DNA from: Sphagnum compactum
Lineage: Eukaryota > Bryophyta > Sphagnopsida > Sphagnales
Direction: 5' to 3'
NCBI GenBank assembly: GCA_965153455.1
Contig: OZ234496.1
Coordinates: forward strand, 13,136,304 to 13,200,303
Length of the DNA: 64,000 bases
The notes below the pieces were generated by a model that saw only the letters and a program-made list of their open reading frames with translations, did not search any database and had not been told where the DNA came from. Positions 10,976 to 19,799 of this stretch are shown piece by piece. How positions within the stretch are numbered: position 1 is the first letter of the stretch; each line of letters begins with the position of its first letter. Made by a program: the position numbers and the translations under genes.

Positions 10976-11459
10976 AGACAAAAACCAAGAAATGAAACAA
11001 AGACATGGCTTAACATGCAAATATTGATTTCATTCACATGAAGGGTTTAAAACATGCATTTCTAATGTCTAATTTGATCATTGAATTGACATTACAAAAT
11101 GGCAATAGGGGCATATGAATTTAATAGAAATTAAAGAAGTATCATGAACAAAACATTACGAAAATCATGAATACATGTCTTATTTTTGCACACAATCCTC
11201 TATATGATCCTCAACCTCATTGGAAAACTTAACATCCATCACATCTAATATGTCCTCATCCTCACCAAACCCATGCACCTTTTTAGGTCCTCCATTATGT
11301 TCAACACAACTAGTGAGATCATCTAGCCAATTTTTAATTAAAAGAACTAGGATATCCAAGTTATTTGCACCAAGTCAACATCAACAAAGGGTTATGAGAA
11401 TCCTTGAAATAGAAAAGATTATTTTTTTTATTGGACTACCCAATATGCTTAGAATTGTT

Positions 11460-12036
11460 TTAGCTAAATAAGCAATTGTCGAAAATTGCCCTCCATGTTT
11501 TGACCACCAAACAAAAAGGTTTTTGCTTTTTCCAATGGCACATCAAATGTGTGAAAACATGACAATTCTTGTCAAACGTGCACTCACACACATAATCCCC
11601 AAATGAAGTTTGCAAATGTAATAAAACAATTTGATTCACAATGTCTTTCAAATAAGTAAAAGAAACAACATTTACTTGTTCAAAACAAGTTGCATCTTCA
11701 AACACTCCCACTCTAGAAACATCATTAGTATTACACACAATTTATTGCACAATATTTGAAGAAGCATTCAACCATCTATGTAACTTTTCGTACAAGGTCT
11801 TGAAGGTTTGGAGGAGGAACTAACTATCATATGCAAGAACAATCTCAATTGTAGAAAAGTGGCCAAGATAATCTCCCATTAAACTTAAGTCCTTAAAGCA
11901 AGGATCCAACATAAGAACAACCATATTGTGAACTTTAGATAACTTAAAACAATCCATGAGATCAAGGAAAGGCCTCAAAACAATATCTACTTGTTTTTGC
12001 ATGTTAGTAGGTTGAGTTGTTTAACCTTGGTGCACA
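11460..12036 (-). pseudogene. hAT transposase relic, C-terminal part
   Basis: Read on the minus strand, 12002-11820 includes VHNMVVLMLDPCFKDLSLMG, the motif of the C-terminal catalytic region of plant hAT transposases, and 11738-11460 continues with decayed downstream sequence. A stop separates the two frames and no intact reading frame spans them. The 5' continuation lies at 17804-19260, beyond the inserted chromovirus. The element is dead; its age is indicated by stops and substitutions. Confidence 0.7.
12032..12036 (+). repeat. Target-site duplication GCACA, left copy
   Basis: GCACA directly precedes the 5' LTR and is repeated exactly at 17799-17803 after the 3' LTR. Five bases is the usual duplication for Ty3/gypsy integrases. 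Removing the element and one copy rejoins the hAT sequence. Confidence 0.93.
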
Positions 12037-12171
12037 TGTCATGGCCTAGGATATTTTGGGATACTTTTGGCAATGTCATGACCTAGGATATTTTGGGATA
12101 CTTTTGGCAATATCATGGCCTAGGATATTTTGGGATACTTTTGGCAATATCATGGCCTAGGATATTTTGAG
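12037..12171 (+). repeat. 37-bp tandem repeat in U3 of the LTR
   Basis: The unit TGTCATGGCCTAGGATATTT plus TGGGATACTTTTGGCAA occurs at 12037, 12074 and 12111, with a partial fourth copy from 12148. The same array lies in the 3' LTR from 17532. Tandem words upstream of the TATA box are a common form of retrotransposon enhancer; that role is inference. Confidence 0.92.
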
Positions 12172-12189
12172 ACTAGTATGGCTCAGGGT

Positions 12190-12254
12190 TATAAAAGGAG
12201 ATAGTCTGGGGAACAACCCTTTAGCAGATCAACACCAGTTGATGGATCAATAAA
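12190..12254 (+). promoter_or_regulatory. LTR promoter and poly(A) signals
   Basis: TATAAAA (12190-12196) is followed 33 bases later by AGCAGATCAA (12223-12232), the expected start of the RNA. AATAAA (12249-12254) follows closely, so the R region is short. The same signals recur in the 3' LTR. Confidence 0.75.
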
Positions 12255-12303
12255 GCTTGTCTTGTCTTGTAATTCTCCACTTGTTTGTAGTCGGTCCATA
12301 ACA

Positions 12304-12825
12304 GTTTGATCTGCTCCTTCTTCTTGTTTGTTTGTTTTGTTGTTTCAGTAAGTAGCTAGAGGTATATTGGAGTGAAACTTGGAAAGGTTATAGAAGACTA
12401 TAGGACGCTTCTACTCTCAAAGTTTCAAAAGAAAAGGATATGTTTTGAGAGAGATCCAAGCATCTGAAGTTTCAAGTGCAGATCTGGTTTTTTGGTCATA
12501 TCTCCTTTGTGTAAGCTTTTTTGGGTCTGTAACTTTGTGATCTTATAGATCATATAGGAATATATGTGTGAGAGAAATTTCATGTCATTTGGACTTGTAT
12601 TGAGAGAGATCCAAGCATCTGAAGTTTCAAGTGCAGATCTGGTTTTTTGGTCATATCTCCTTTGTTTAAGTTTTTTTAGGTCTGTAACTTTGTGATCTTA
12701 TAGATCATATAGGAATATATGTGTGAGAGAAATTTCATGTCATTTGGACTTGTATTGAGAGAGATCCAAACATCTGAAGTTTCAAGTTTGAAGATTGAAA
12801 GCGCAAAAGTGTGAGAACTACCACC
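12304..12825 (+). other. Chromovirus leader with self-complementary primer site
   Basis: Bases 12306-12315 (TTGATCTGCT) are the exact complement of 12223-12232 (AGCAGATCAA) at the presumed RNA 5' end. Only GT (12304-12305) separates the site from the LTR, consistent with two bases trimmed by integrase after a terminal CA. No TGG-starting tRNA primer site is present. Bases 12446-12790 are a 155-bp tandem repeat, with copies starting at about 12446, 12601 and 12756 (the last partial). Confidence 0.75.
12446..12790 (+). repeat. 155-bp tandem repeat in the leader, 2.2 copies
   Basis: Each unit begins TTGAGAGAGATCCAAGCATC and ends CATTTGGACTTGTA. Copies start at about 12446, 12601 and 12756; the third stops after about 35 bases. 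The first two differ at a few positions (for example GTGTAAGC against GTTTAAGT). They may be a duplicated packaging or translation signal, or simply a replication slip. Confidence 0.92.
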
Positions 12826-13800
12826 ATGGACAACTCAGAATCCAACATCGATCTCACTCAAATCCTCGCCGCCCTTCAGCACCTTCAACAAGAAAATGCC
12901 GTGCTTAGAGACTCGGTGACCCGCCTACAGAATCAGCCACCACCTCCTGCCCCAGTACTTCCTGCTTTTGCAATGGCCGCCCAAGAGCCCAAGATTAGTC
13001 TGCTAGAAAAGTTTGATGGAACGCGCCTCAAATTTCGAGGCTTTGTCAGCCAGGTACGCCTGATCATGCAACTACACCCCCGTCATTATTTTGATGACAC
13101 CACTCGCGTAGGATTCGTTGGAACCCTACTCACTGGGACAGCTACAGCATGGTTTGCTCCCATCCTGGAAACATCATCCCCTCTTCTACAAGATTTCAAC
13201 GCCTTTATGGCGGAATTTGAAGCAGTATTTGGGGACAGTGATAAGGCTAGGACTTCAGCCAACAAGCTGCGTCGCCTCCAGCAAGGGACACGTTCGGCCA
13301 TCGTCTACGCTTCAGAATTCAGGCAGCTTGCCTGTGACGTCAATTGGGGAGAAGCTGCCTTGATTGATCAGTTTCGCTGTGGGCTTCGTGATGATGTTCA
13401 AGATCTTTTGTTGACACTCGCAGACCCTTCTTCCTTCAGTGAAGCCATCACCCAGGCAATTCGGTGCGATAATCGTCTATTCGAACGTCGCCAGGAAAAG
13501 AAAGTCACCTCCAACGCCCAGCTTTGGAACAATCGGCCTATTACGCTCCCCTTAGTTCCCCAAACAACACCAGTTGCCCGACCTGCCTCTTTTGGACCTG
13601 CTCCGATGCAGATCGACATAGCTAAGTTTAAATCTTTGACAGAAGCCGAGAAACTTCGCCGAAGGACAAACAATCTATGTCTTTACTGTGGCAACCCAGG
13701 GCATATAGCTCGTCAATGCCCTCAAAAGCTTGTCAAACTTCAGGTACAAGCTGTGAAAACTCCCCAGGAGTTGGAAAACAAGAACATCCAGTCACAGTAG
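12826..13800 (+). CDS. gag: Chromovirus Gag, 324 residues
   Basis: Gag forms the particle that packages the element's RNA. The ATG at 12826 has a very good context (ACCACCATGG). An N-terminal helical heptad stretch (LTQILAALQHLQQENAVLRD) is followed by a proline-rich linker, then a retrotransposon gag core (FDGTRLKFRGFVSQ... TGTATAWFAP... LRRLQQGT... YASEFRQLA). Near the C-terminus is one zinc knuckle, CLYCGNPGHIARQC (about 285-298), for binding RNA. The frame ends at TAG 13798-13800. The pol frame is minus one relative to gag and overlaps its end, so pol is probably made by frameshifting or a similar event. The core resembles the gag of sushi/Tf1-related chromoviruses, which suits the self-priming signal. 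Confidence 0.9.
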   Translation: MDNSESNIDLTQILAALQHLQQENAVLRDSVTRLQNQPPPPAPVLPAFAMAAQEPKISLLEKFDGTRLKFRGFVSQVRLIMQLHPRHYFDDTTRVGFVGTLLTGTATAWFAPILETSSPLLQDFNAFMAEFEAVFGDSDKARTSANKLRRLQQGTRSAIVYASEFRQLACDVNWGEAALIDQFRCGLRDDVQDLLLTLADPSSFSEAITQAIRCDNRLFERRQEKKVTSNAQLWNNRPITLPLVPQTTPVARPASFGPAPMQIDIAKFKSLTEAEKLRRRTNNLCLYCGNPGHIARQCPQKLVKLQVQAVKTPQELENKNIQSQ

Positions 13801-16800
13801 GAGCCGTGCGACTGGATCTCACCCAACACCACCTTTGCAAAGGCTCCTGTTCCGCTGTTGGTCCCAGTCCCAGTTTCACTCAGTATGTGGACATCATTCG
13901 TATTCCAGAAGACATACCACAAGTGTCAGCTTTGGTGGACTCCGGCGCCACCTCTTCTTTCATCGACCAAACATTTGTCGTCCAACACAACATCCCTGTG
14001 GTCAAGAAGTCAACCCCTGTTCCGGTAGAGGTTATTGATGGGAGAACCATTGCTTCTGGTGCAATCACACACGAGACAACCCCTCTAGAACTCTGTATCG
14101 GCAAGCACACGGAGAAGATTGTTCTCAACATCATTTCCACCCCTCACCATCCCATCATCCTTGGTCTGCCTTGGCTAGAAGCACACAACCCTATCATTGA
14201 TTGGCGATCTAGAACCCTCACCTTCAGCGCACAACGATGCAGCTCTCAAGAACCCCACGCTCAGAAAAACACTTTGTCCAATCCTGCCAAGAACCATGTG
14301 GTCGAGAACCCAAAGAGGGTCGGAACCAATTCCAGTTTTATCAAGTCTGTTATGTCAAATCCTGCAGTCAAGAACCCCCGGTTGGTCAGAACGAAACCTT
14401 GTCCTGTCAAGAATCTTGTCAAGAATCCTGCCCAGAAAACCAACCCTGTCCAGATCTTCGTTGATAAAGCTGTCCCTTTCTATCGGGCTGCTAAGAATCT
14501 TCAAGTCTTCGCCATCCATGTCAACCCAGCCAACACCACAAACCCCCAATCAGAACCAACACCTGTCAAACTTCCCAAGAAGTACAAGGACTTTGTTGAT
14601 GTTTTTGAAAAGATTAATGCTGATCAGCTCCCCGCCCATAGTCCATATGACTGCCCGATTGATCTAGAAGAAGGACACTCACCACCCTTTGGTCCTATCT
14701 ATGGCCTATCGGAACCGGAACTCCAAGCCCTGCGTGATTACCTTACTGAAAATCTTGCCAAGGGGTTCATTCAGCATTCCAAGTCTCCAGCCGGCGCCCC
14801 AATTTTGTTTGTCAAGAAGAAGGATGGCTCCCTTCGACTCTGTGTGGATTATCGTGGACTCAACAAGATAACCAAAAAGAATCGATATCCTTTGCCCTTG
14901 ATTTCAGGTCTCCTAGATCGACTACGTACCGGGAAGATCTTCACCAAGCTTGACCTCCGTGGAGCCTACAACTTACTCAGGATTCGCCCTGGTGATGAAT
15001 GGAAGACAGCTTTCCGCACACGCTATGGCCACTTCGAATACACGGTTATGCCCTTCGGCCTCACCAATGCACCCGCAGTCTTTCAGCATCTGATGAATGA
15101 TATCTTCCGGGATTACATGGACGAATTTGTCGTGGTCTATTTGGATGACATTTTAATCTTTTCCAAGGACCAGGAAACCCACGACAAACATGTACGATTG
15201 GTGCTTGCGACGCTGCGGGAGCATGGCTTATACGCCAAGTTGGAAAAATGTGAATTCGACAAATCTTCAGTGGCGTTCCTCGGCTACGTGATCTCTCCAG
15301 ATGGCATTTTCATGGACAAGTCAAAGGTCAAGACCATCCAGTGTTGGGCTACTCCATCCTCGGTCAAGGACGTTCAACGCTTCCTAGGGTTTGCCAACTT
15401 CTATCGTCGGTTTATCAAAGGCTACTCCAAGATCACAACACCGTTAATAACCCTGACTTGCAAAGACAAGCCCTTCTCGTGGAATCCAACGGCCCAGGCT
15501 GCTTTTGATACTCTCAAGATGGCATTCACCTCTGCACCCATCCTGATACATCCCGATCCTGCCAAGCCATTCATTGTGGAAACGGACGCTTCAGATTTTG
15601 CCTTGGGAGCTATTCTATCTCAATTTGGAATAGATGGGTTGCTGCATCCAGTTGTTTTCTATTCACGGAAGTTAACCAGTGTCGAAATCAACTACCAGGT
15701 CTACGATAAGGAACTCCTGGCAATCATCACGGCATTCGAGCAGTGGAGACCGTATCTTGCCGGAGCTCAACATCGAGTCCAAGTTCTAACAGATCACAAG
15801 AATCTCCTTTATTTCACAACTACTCGGACCTTAAATCGTCACCAGGCACGCTGGTCTATCTTCCTAGCTGATTTCGACTTTGAGATTCAGTATCAACCCG
15901 GCACCCAGCAAGGGAAAGCTGACGCGCTATCTCGTCGTTCAGAATATGAACTTCGAGCGGGGGATGAGGCCTACGGCCAGCAGAACCAGACTTTACTCAA
16001 CCCCAAGCAATTTCGAGTTGCAGCAACAATCAGCACCCTCCCAGACTCATACCTTGTCAGGGACATCAAGATAGCAACTGAGGAAGACACCTGGGCTACC
16101 AACATCAAGAAGGAACTCCAGGAACGACCAAGGAACCCAAATCGTGATGACTTGGATCAATTTGAGCAGCAAGACGGACTTCTCCTTCGAAATAACCTGA
16201 TTTATGTACCCGAAGGACCTATACGCCTAAAAATCCTGAGGGAATGCCACGACAACACCCTGGCAGGTCACTTTGGAATGGCACGGACTCACGAACTAGT
16301 GTCAAGGACTTACTGGTGGCCCAAAATGAACAAGATGCTACGGGAGTATGTCAAGTCTTGTGATACATGTGCTCGATCCAAGGCTCCCAAGCATCGCCCG
16401 TTTGGACTCCTACAGCCTCTGTCGATTCCTAGCCGACCTTGGGGATCTATTGCAATGGACTTCATCACGGACCTCCCTACTGTCAGAACCAAGAATTCAA
16501 TACTGGTTGTGGTCGATCGACTCACCAAAATGGCCCATTTCACCCCTTGTTCCAAGTCAATCACGGCAGAAGAGACAGCTCAGTTAATTCTGGACGGGAT
16601 CGTCCGACTGCATGGACTCCCCGAGGAAATTGTGTCCGACAGAGGTCCTCAGTTTGCATCCAAGTTCTGGCATCGTCTATTCGAGCTTCTTGGAGTTGAC
16701 ATTCGGCTATCTTCAGCTTTCCACCCTGAGACAGATGGACAAACCGAACGGACAAACCAGACACTCGAGCAATACCTTCGCTGCACTGTGAACTACCAAC

Positions 16801-17195
16801 AGGACGACTGGTTGGACCTACTATCTCAAGCAGAGTTTGCTTATAATAACACAACACATGCATCGACCGGGATCAGTCCATTCTTTGCCAATTACGGTTT
16901 TCATCCCAGGTTCAGCCTTGAAATTCCTGGAGACTCCGTAAACCCCTCGGCTGAAGAAAGGGCCATGAGGCTTGGACAGGTTCAACAGAACCTTATGGCA
17001 GAACTCAAGCTAACACAGGAGTGGCAAAAGAAGCAAGCAGACCGCCGACGCAAGGACCATCCAAACTTCAAGGTTGGAGACAAGGTCTGGCTTCTCAGAA
17101 AGAACATTGCTACCACTCGCCCATGTGCCAAGTTGGATTACAAGCGCCTCGGACCTTTCAAAATCGCCAAATTGGTTGGTCTAGTGGCTTGCTAG
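13677..17195 (+). CDS. pol: Chromovirus Pol: protease, RT, RNase H, integrase
   Basis: Pol copies the RNA and inserts the DNA. Counting from 13677: protease with LVDSGATSSFID (active Asp 88); reverse transcriptase about 340-570 with KLDLRGAY, MPFGLTNAPAVFQ and YLDD (488-491); RNase H from about 630 (ETDASD, Asp 637) to 760 with LTDHKNL and KADALSRR; integrase with an H-H-C-C zinc module (HDNTLAGHFG to CDTC), catalytic Asp 928, Asp 988 and Glu 1024 (35 residues between the last two), then a GPF module (YKRLGPFKIAKLVG). All catalytic residues are intact. The true N-terminus is unknown, because pol has no clear start and overlaps gag in the minus-one frame. The frame ends at TAG 17193-17195, just after GPF and before the chromodomain. 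Confidence 0.93.
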   Translation: MSLLWQPRAYSSSMPSKACQTSGTSCENSPGVGKQEHPVTVGAVRLDLTQHHLCKGSCSAVGPSPSFTQYVDIIRIPEDIPQVSALVDSGATSSFIDQTFVVQHNIPVVKKSTPVPVEVIDGRTIASGAITHETTPLELCIGKHTEKIVLNIISTPHHPIILGLPWLEAHNPIIDWRSRTLTFSAQRCSSQEPHAQKNTLSNPAKNHVVENPKRVGTNSSFIKSVMSNPAVKNPRLVRTKPCPVKNLVKNPAQKTNPVQIFVDKAVPFYRAAKNLQVFAIHVNPANTTNPQSEPTPVKLPKKYKDFVDVFEKINADQLPAHSPYDCPIDLEEGHSPPFGPIYGLSEPELQALRDYLTENLAKGFIQHSKSPAGAPILFVKKKDGSLRLCVDYRGLNKITKKNRYPLPLISGLLDRLRTGKIFTKLDLRGAYNLLRIRPGDEWKTAFRTRYGHFEYTVMPFGLTNAPAVFQHLMNDIFRDYMDEFVVVYLDDILIFSKDQETHDKHVRLVLATLREHGLYAKLEKCEFDKSSVAFLGYVISPDGIFMDKSKVKTIQCWATPSSVKDVQRFLGFANFYRRFIKGYSKITTPLITLTCKDKPFSWNPTAQAAFDTLKMAFTSAPILIHPDPAKPFIVETDASDFALGAILSQFGIDGLLHPVVFYSRKLTSVEINYQVYDKELLAIITAFEQWRPYLAGAQHRVQVLTDHKNLLYFTTTRTLNRHQARWSIFLADFDFEIQYQPGTQQGKADALSRRSEYELRAGDEAYGQQNQTLLNPKQFRVAATISTLPDSYLVRDIKIATEEDTWATNIKKELQERPRNPNRDDLDQFEQQDGLLLRNNLIYVPEGPIRLKILRECHDNTLAGHFGMARTHELVSRTYWWPKMNKMLREYVKSCDTCARSKAPKHRPFGLLQPLSIPSRPWGSIAMDFITDLPTVRTKNSILVVVDRLTKMAHFTPCSKSITAEETAQLILDGIVRLHGLPEEIVSDRGPQFASKFWHRLFELLGVDIRLSSAFHPETDGQTERTNQTLEQYLRCTVNYQQDDWLDLLSQAEFAYNNTTHASTGISPFFANYGFHPRFSLEIPGDSVNPSAEERAMRLGQVQQNLMAELKLTQEWQKKQADRRRKDHPNFKVGDKVWLLRKNIATTRPCAKLDYKRLGPFKIAKLVGLVAC

Positions 17196-17531
17196 TTGGA
17201 GCTTCCACCCCAGTTCAAAATCCACAATGTTTTCCATGTCTCCCTGCTTGAGCCCTATCATGAAAACCCGATCCCAGAACGTCATCAAGAACCCCCAGCT
17301 CCAGTCGAAATTGAAGGCCAAGAAGAGTTTGAAGTTCAGGAGGTCTTGGACTCCAAGAAGATTCGTGGAAAGCTCCTGTACCTTGTCTTTTGGCGAGGTT
17401 ATCCTCCTTCTGAAGCTACTTGGGAGCCTGCTGGAAACCTAGTTCATGCCCAAGACTTAGTTAATCGGTTTCACCAACGATATCCTAACAAACCGGCTCC
17501 ATCTAGAAGATGTCGCTTGAGGAGAGGATAA
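17196..17531 (+). CDS. Chromodomain tail of Pol, separated by an in-frame TAG
   Basis: This part continues in the same frame as pol directly after the TAG. It starts with the usual post-GPF block (LELPPQFKIHNVFHVSLLEP) and then a chromodomain at about 17325-17485 (EVQEVLDSKKIRGKLLYLVF, WRGYPPSEATWEP). Chromodomains guide integration by binding modified histones. There is no ATG near the start, so it is either made by read-through of TAG or not made in this copy. The stop TAA (17529-17531) abuts the 3' LTR. Confidence 0.85.
   Translation: MELPPQFKIHNVFHVSLLEPYHENPIPERHQEPPAPVEIEGQEEFEVQEVLDSKKIRGKLLYLVFWRGYPPSEATWEPAGNLVHAQDLVNRFHQRYPNKPAPSRRCRLRRG
17519..17531 (+). promoter_or_regulatory. 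Polypurine tract
   Basis: GAGGAGAGGATAA lies directly before the 3' LTR and overlaps the last pol codons. It should prime plus-strand DNA synthesis. Confidence 0.85.
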
Positions 17532-17798
17532 TGTCATGGCCTAGGATATTTTGGGATACTTTTGGCAATGTCATGACCTAGGATATTTTGGGATACTTTT
17601 GGCAATATCATGGCCTAGGATATTTTGGGATACTTTTGGCAATATCATGGCCTAGGATATTTTGGGACTAGTATGGCTCAGGGTTATAAAAGGAGATAGT
17701 CTGGGGAACAACCCTTTAGCAGATCAACACCAGTTGATGGATCAATAAAGCTTGTCTTGTCTTGTAATTCTCCACTTGTTTGTAGTCGGTCCATAACA
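17532..17798 (+). repeat. 3' LTR
   Basis: This LTR has the same length as the 5' LTR and one difference (G at 17665 against A at 12170). It carries the same 37-bp tandem units, TATA box and AATAAA. It is followed by the right target duplication GCACA (17799-17803). Confidence 0.95.
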
Positions 17799-17803
17799 GC
17801 ACA

Positions 17804-19260
17804 TGTCCATCTCCTTCGCAACATCAATTTTTGCCTACAACTCCAATCTCTCCTTGAAAATTTTCACATACAACTTGATTGCTAAAAAAAGAACATCTAC
17901 TAATAACCAATATCCATGGTGATAATTAAACACACATGTTGTCACAACAGGGGAAAATTCATCACAAATTGCCTCAGCACTCACCTAAATTTGTGCAAAA
18001 GAATCCTATTAGCTAAAGCTTTTATTTGATTATTGTAACACATGATAACTATAACTTGATAAGCTAAACATTGTTAAAACATTGCAACCTTGGATGCAAA
18101 GTGTCTTCACCATTTAGTTGCCAATTTGTGTTCAAACAAACCAGATTCTAAACATGTTCACCTCCACTCTTTTGCCCTCTTGCATACAATGCATAATGAA
18201 AAGCAAGGATTAATTTTATTACACATTTCACAACCCACAAATCATGTTTGCATTGCAAAAATCAAATTGTCAACATATAACATTTTTTTTTTGGTCATGT
18301 GATGCAAGATTGGAAGGTTGTTCACGAGGATTTCACATAATTAATGTCAAATCTTTAGAAATCTTATCATCATTTGTTACATATTGAGTTGCCTTGCTCA
18401 TGGCATGTCCAAAACATGCACCATCAAAAGGAATGGGCAAACTTAATGCTTCACATGAAATTACCAACTTTAGTGTTGTGGTCATGTTCGTTAAATTAAT
18501 TCCTTCATCTTCCACATAACACAAAAGCTTGTAAATGAGGGCAAATTTTTTAAGCATGGCCTTCAATTGCCTTGCCAACCCTTGCCAATAGTGTCATTAG
18601 CCTCAAAAAGGCCTATTGTAACATGTTATAACTACCAATCTGCAATAGAAAGTTTATGACAAAACTAAAAGTATCTTGCTAACCTCTATTCATCCACAAA
18701 TCGAATGTAGCCATAGTTGTAAGTGTGGCATCGAATTGAGGTTGCATGTGCAAATCTAAACAACGTGCCACCATGGCTAAAAGGATATCTTCAAACAATG
18801 TCCTTTGAAAAGGAAAAAACAATTTGGGATCCAACTTCAAAGTCATCTTTCGCATCCACACATTCTCACATGTGTTTAAGGGGAAAACCACGTAGTCATG
18901 AACAACACCAAGTCCTCCAGAAATATTTTTTAACTTCATTGTGCTTCTTGTAATGAATGTTGCTACTAAAAAAAGAAAAAATTGCACCTAGTGTTACTTT
19001 TGGACATTTCTTGGTTGGTTATTGGAACTAATTGCCTTCAACATTGCCTCTTAAAATGCCATCATTAACATAAGCAAGTTTCGAAAGGTTTGTCAATAGA
19101 AGCTCATGATGTTCAATTTTGACATGTTGTTTCACAGAACTTGTCCCAAATAACTTGTATGTAATGACCCCCTTCTTCCCCTTTGTTTTCTTCTTAATCA
19201 ATGCAGGAAGGACAACTTGCAACTCCAAGCAGCCCAAAATTTAGCTTGCTTTTGTAAAAT
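17804..19260 (-). pseudogene. hAT transposase relic, N-terminal and central parts
   Basis: The relic is read on the minus strand from 19260 down. A BED zinc-finger-like start (FGTSSVKQHVKIEHHELLLT, about 19170-19100) is followed by hAT core blocks: LFEDILLAMVARCLDLHMQP and LTTMATFDLWMNRG (18860-18680), then YVEDEGINLTNMTTTLKLV and FDGACFGHAMSKATQYV (18540-18370). Several frames and stops separate the blocks, so it is inactive. The remainder continues at 12036-11460 beyond the chromovirus, which inserted into this relic. Confidence 0.72.
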
Positions 19261-19799
19261 CATTAGATTTTCTACTTGATTTTTAGGAATAGAATTGGGA
19301 ATGTTCATCCTAACTCTAGTGGATGAAGATGCTTAAACTATAGGCTTAATATTTAAAGGCTCAACAAATTCACATCAGTTGTAGTTGGGAGATGAAAAGA
19401 ATATTCTTCATTCAACAATGAGCTTGAAATATCTATAGTTGCATAACCTACACATTGCAAATGGGATGGGATCACGATACTACAATTGATTCAACACTCA
19501 AAAAAATTTGATTGAATAATGAAAAAAAATCTCACCTAAAAATGAAAAAATTATTCGTGTCAGAAGTGTTGTAGGTATTGTTATAGGAGAATCAAAGGAC
19601 TATGGTGCTATCGATGTTTTTATAGGAAAATTATAGAACTATGGTGTTGTAGGAAATGAATTAAATGACTATTATTGTGTTGGTGTGTTGTAGTCAAATT
19701 GAAAGACTTTTGGAAGACTATTGTGTTGTTAATTATTATGGAAGAGTTGGGAAATACTAAATGTTAACCACTAGTGTTATTGGGGTGTTATGTTGTGGT
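19261..19799. other. Non-coding part of the hAT relic
   Basis: AT-rich sequence with no domain. A loosely repeated word (TATTGTGTTG or TGTAGGAAAT with AGACTAT) occurs at about 19560-19790. It is probably interior, non-coding sequence of the old element. Confidence 0.35.

Larger units (their letters stand above)
12037..12303 (+). repeat. 5' LTR
   Basis: The LTR starts TGTCATGG and ends CATAACA. It contains a 37-bp tandem repeat (see next entry), a TATA box TATAAAA at 12190-12196 and AATAAA at 12249-12254. The probable transcript start is about 12223. A small hairpin, ATCAAC-ACCA-GTTGAT, lies at 12228-12243. Confidence 0.95.
12037..17798 (+). mobile_element. Complete Ty3/gypsy chromovirus, 5762 bp
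   Basis: The element has 267-bp LTRs, a leader, gag, pol (protease, reverse transcriptase, RNase H, integrase), a chromodomain and a polypurine tract. It is flanked by the 5-bp duplication GCACA and sits inside an hAT relic. The LTRs differ at one position (12170 A against 17665 G), so insertion was recent. The chromodomain and integrase GPF motif place it among the chromoviruses. The primer site is self-complementary and not tRNA-like (see 12306-12315). Two features may limit activity: gag and pol are in different frames, and a TAG (17193-17195) separates the integrase from the chromodomain. Confidence 0.96.

Noticed and set aside
12304-12330. tRNA-Met-type primer site after the 5' LTR
   Set aside because: No TGG or TGGTATCAGAGC-like word is present; the self-complementary word explains the position better.
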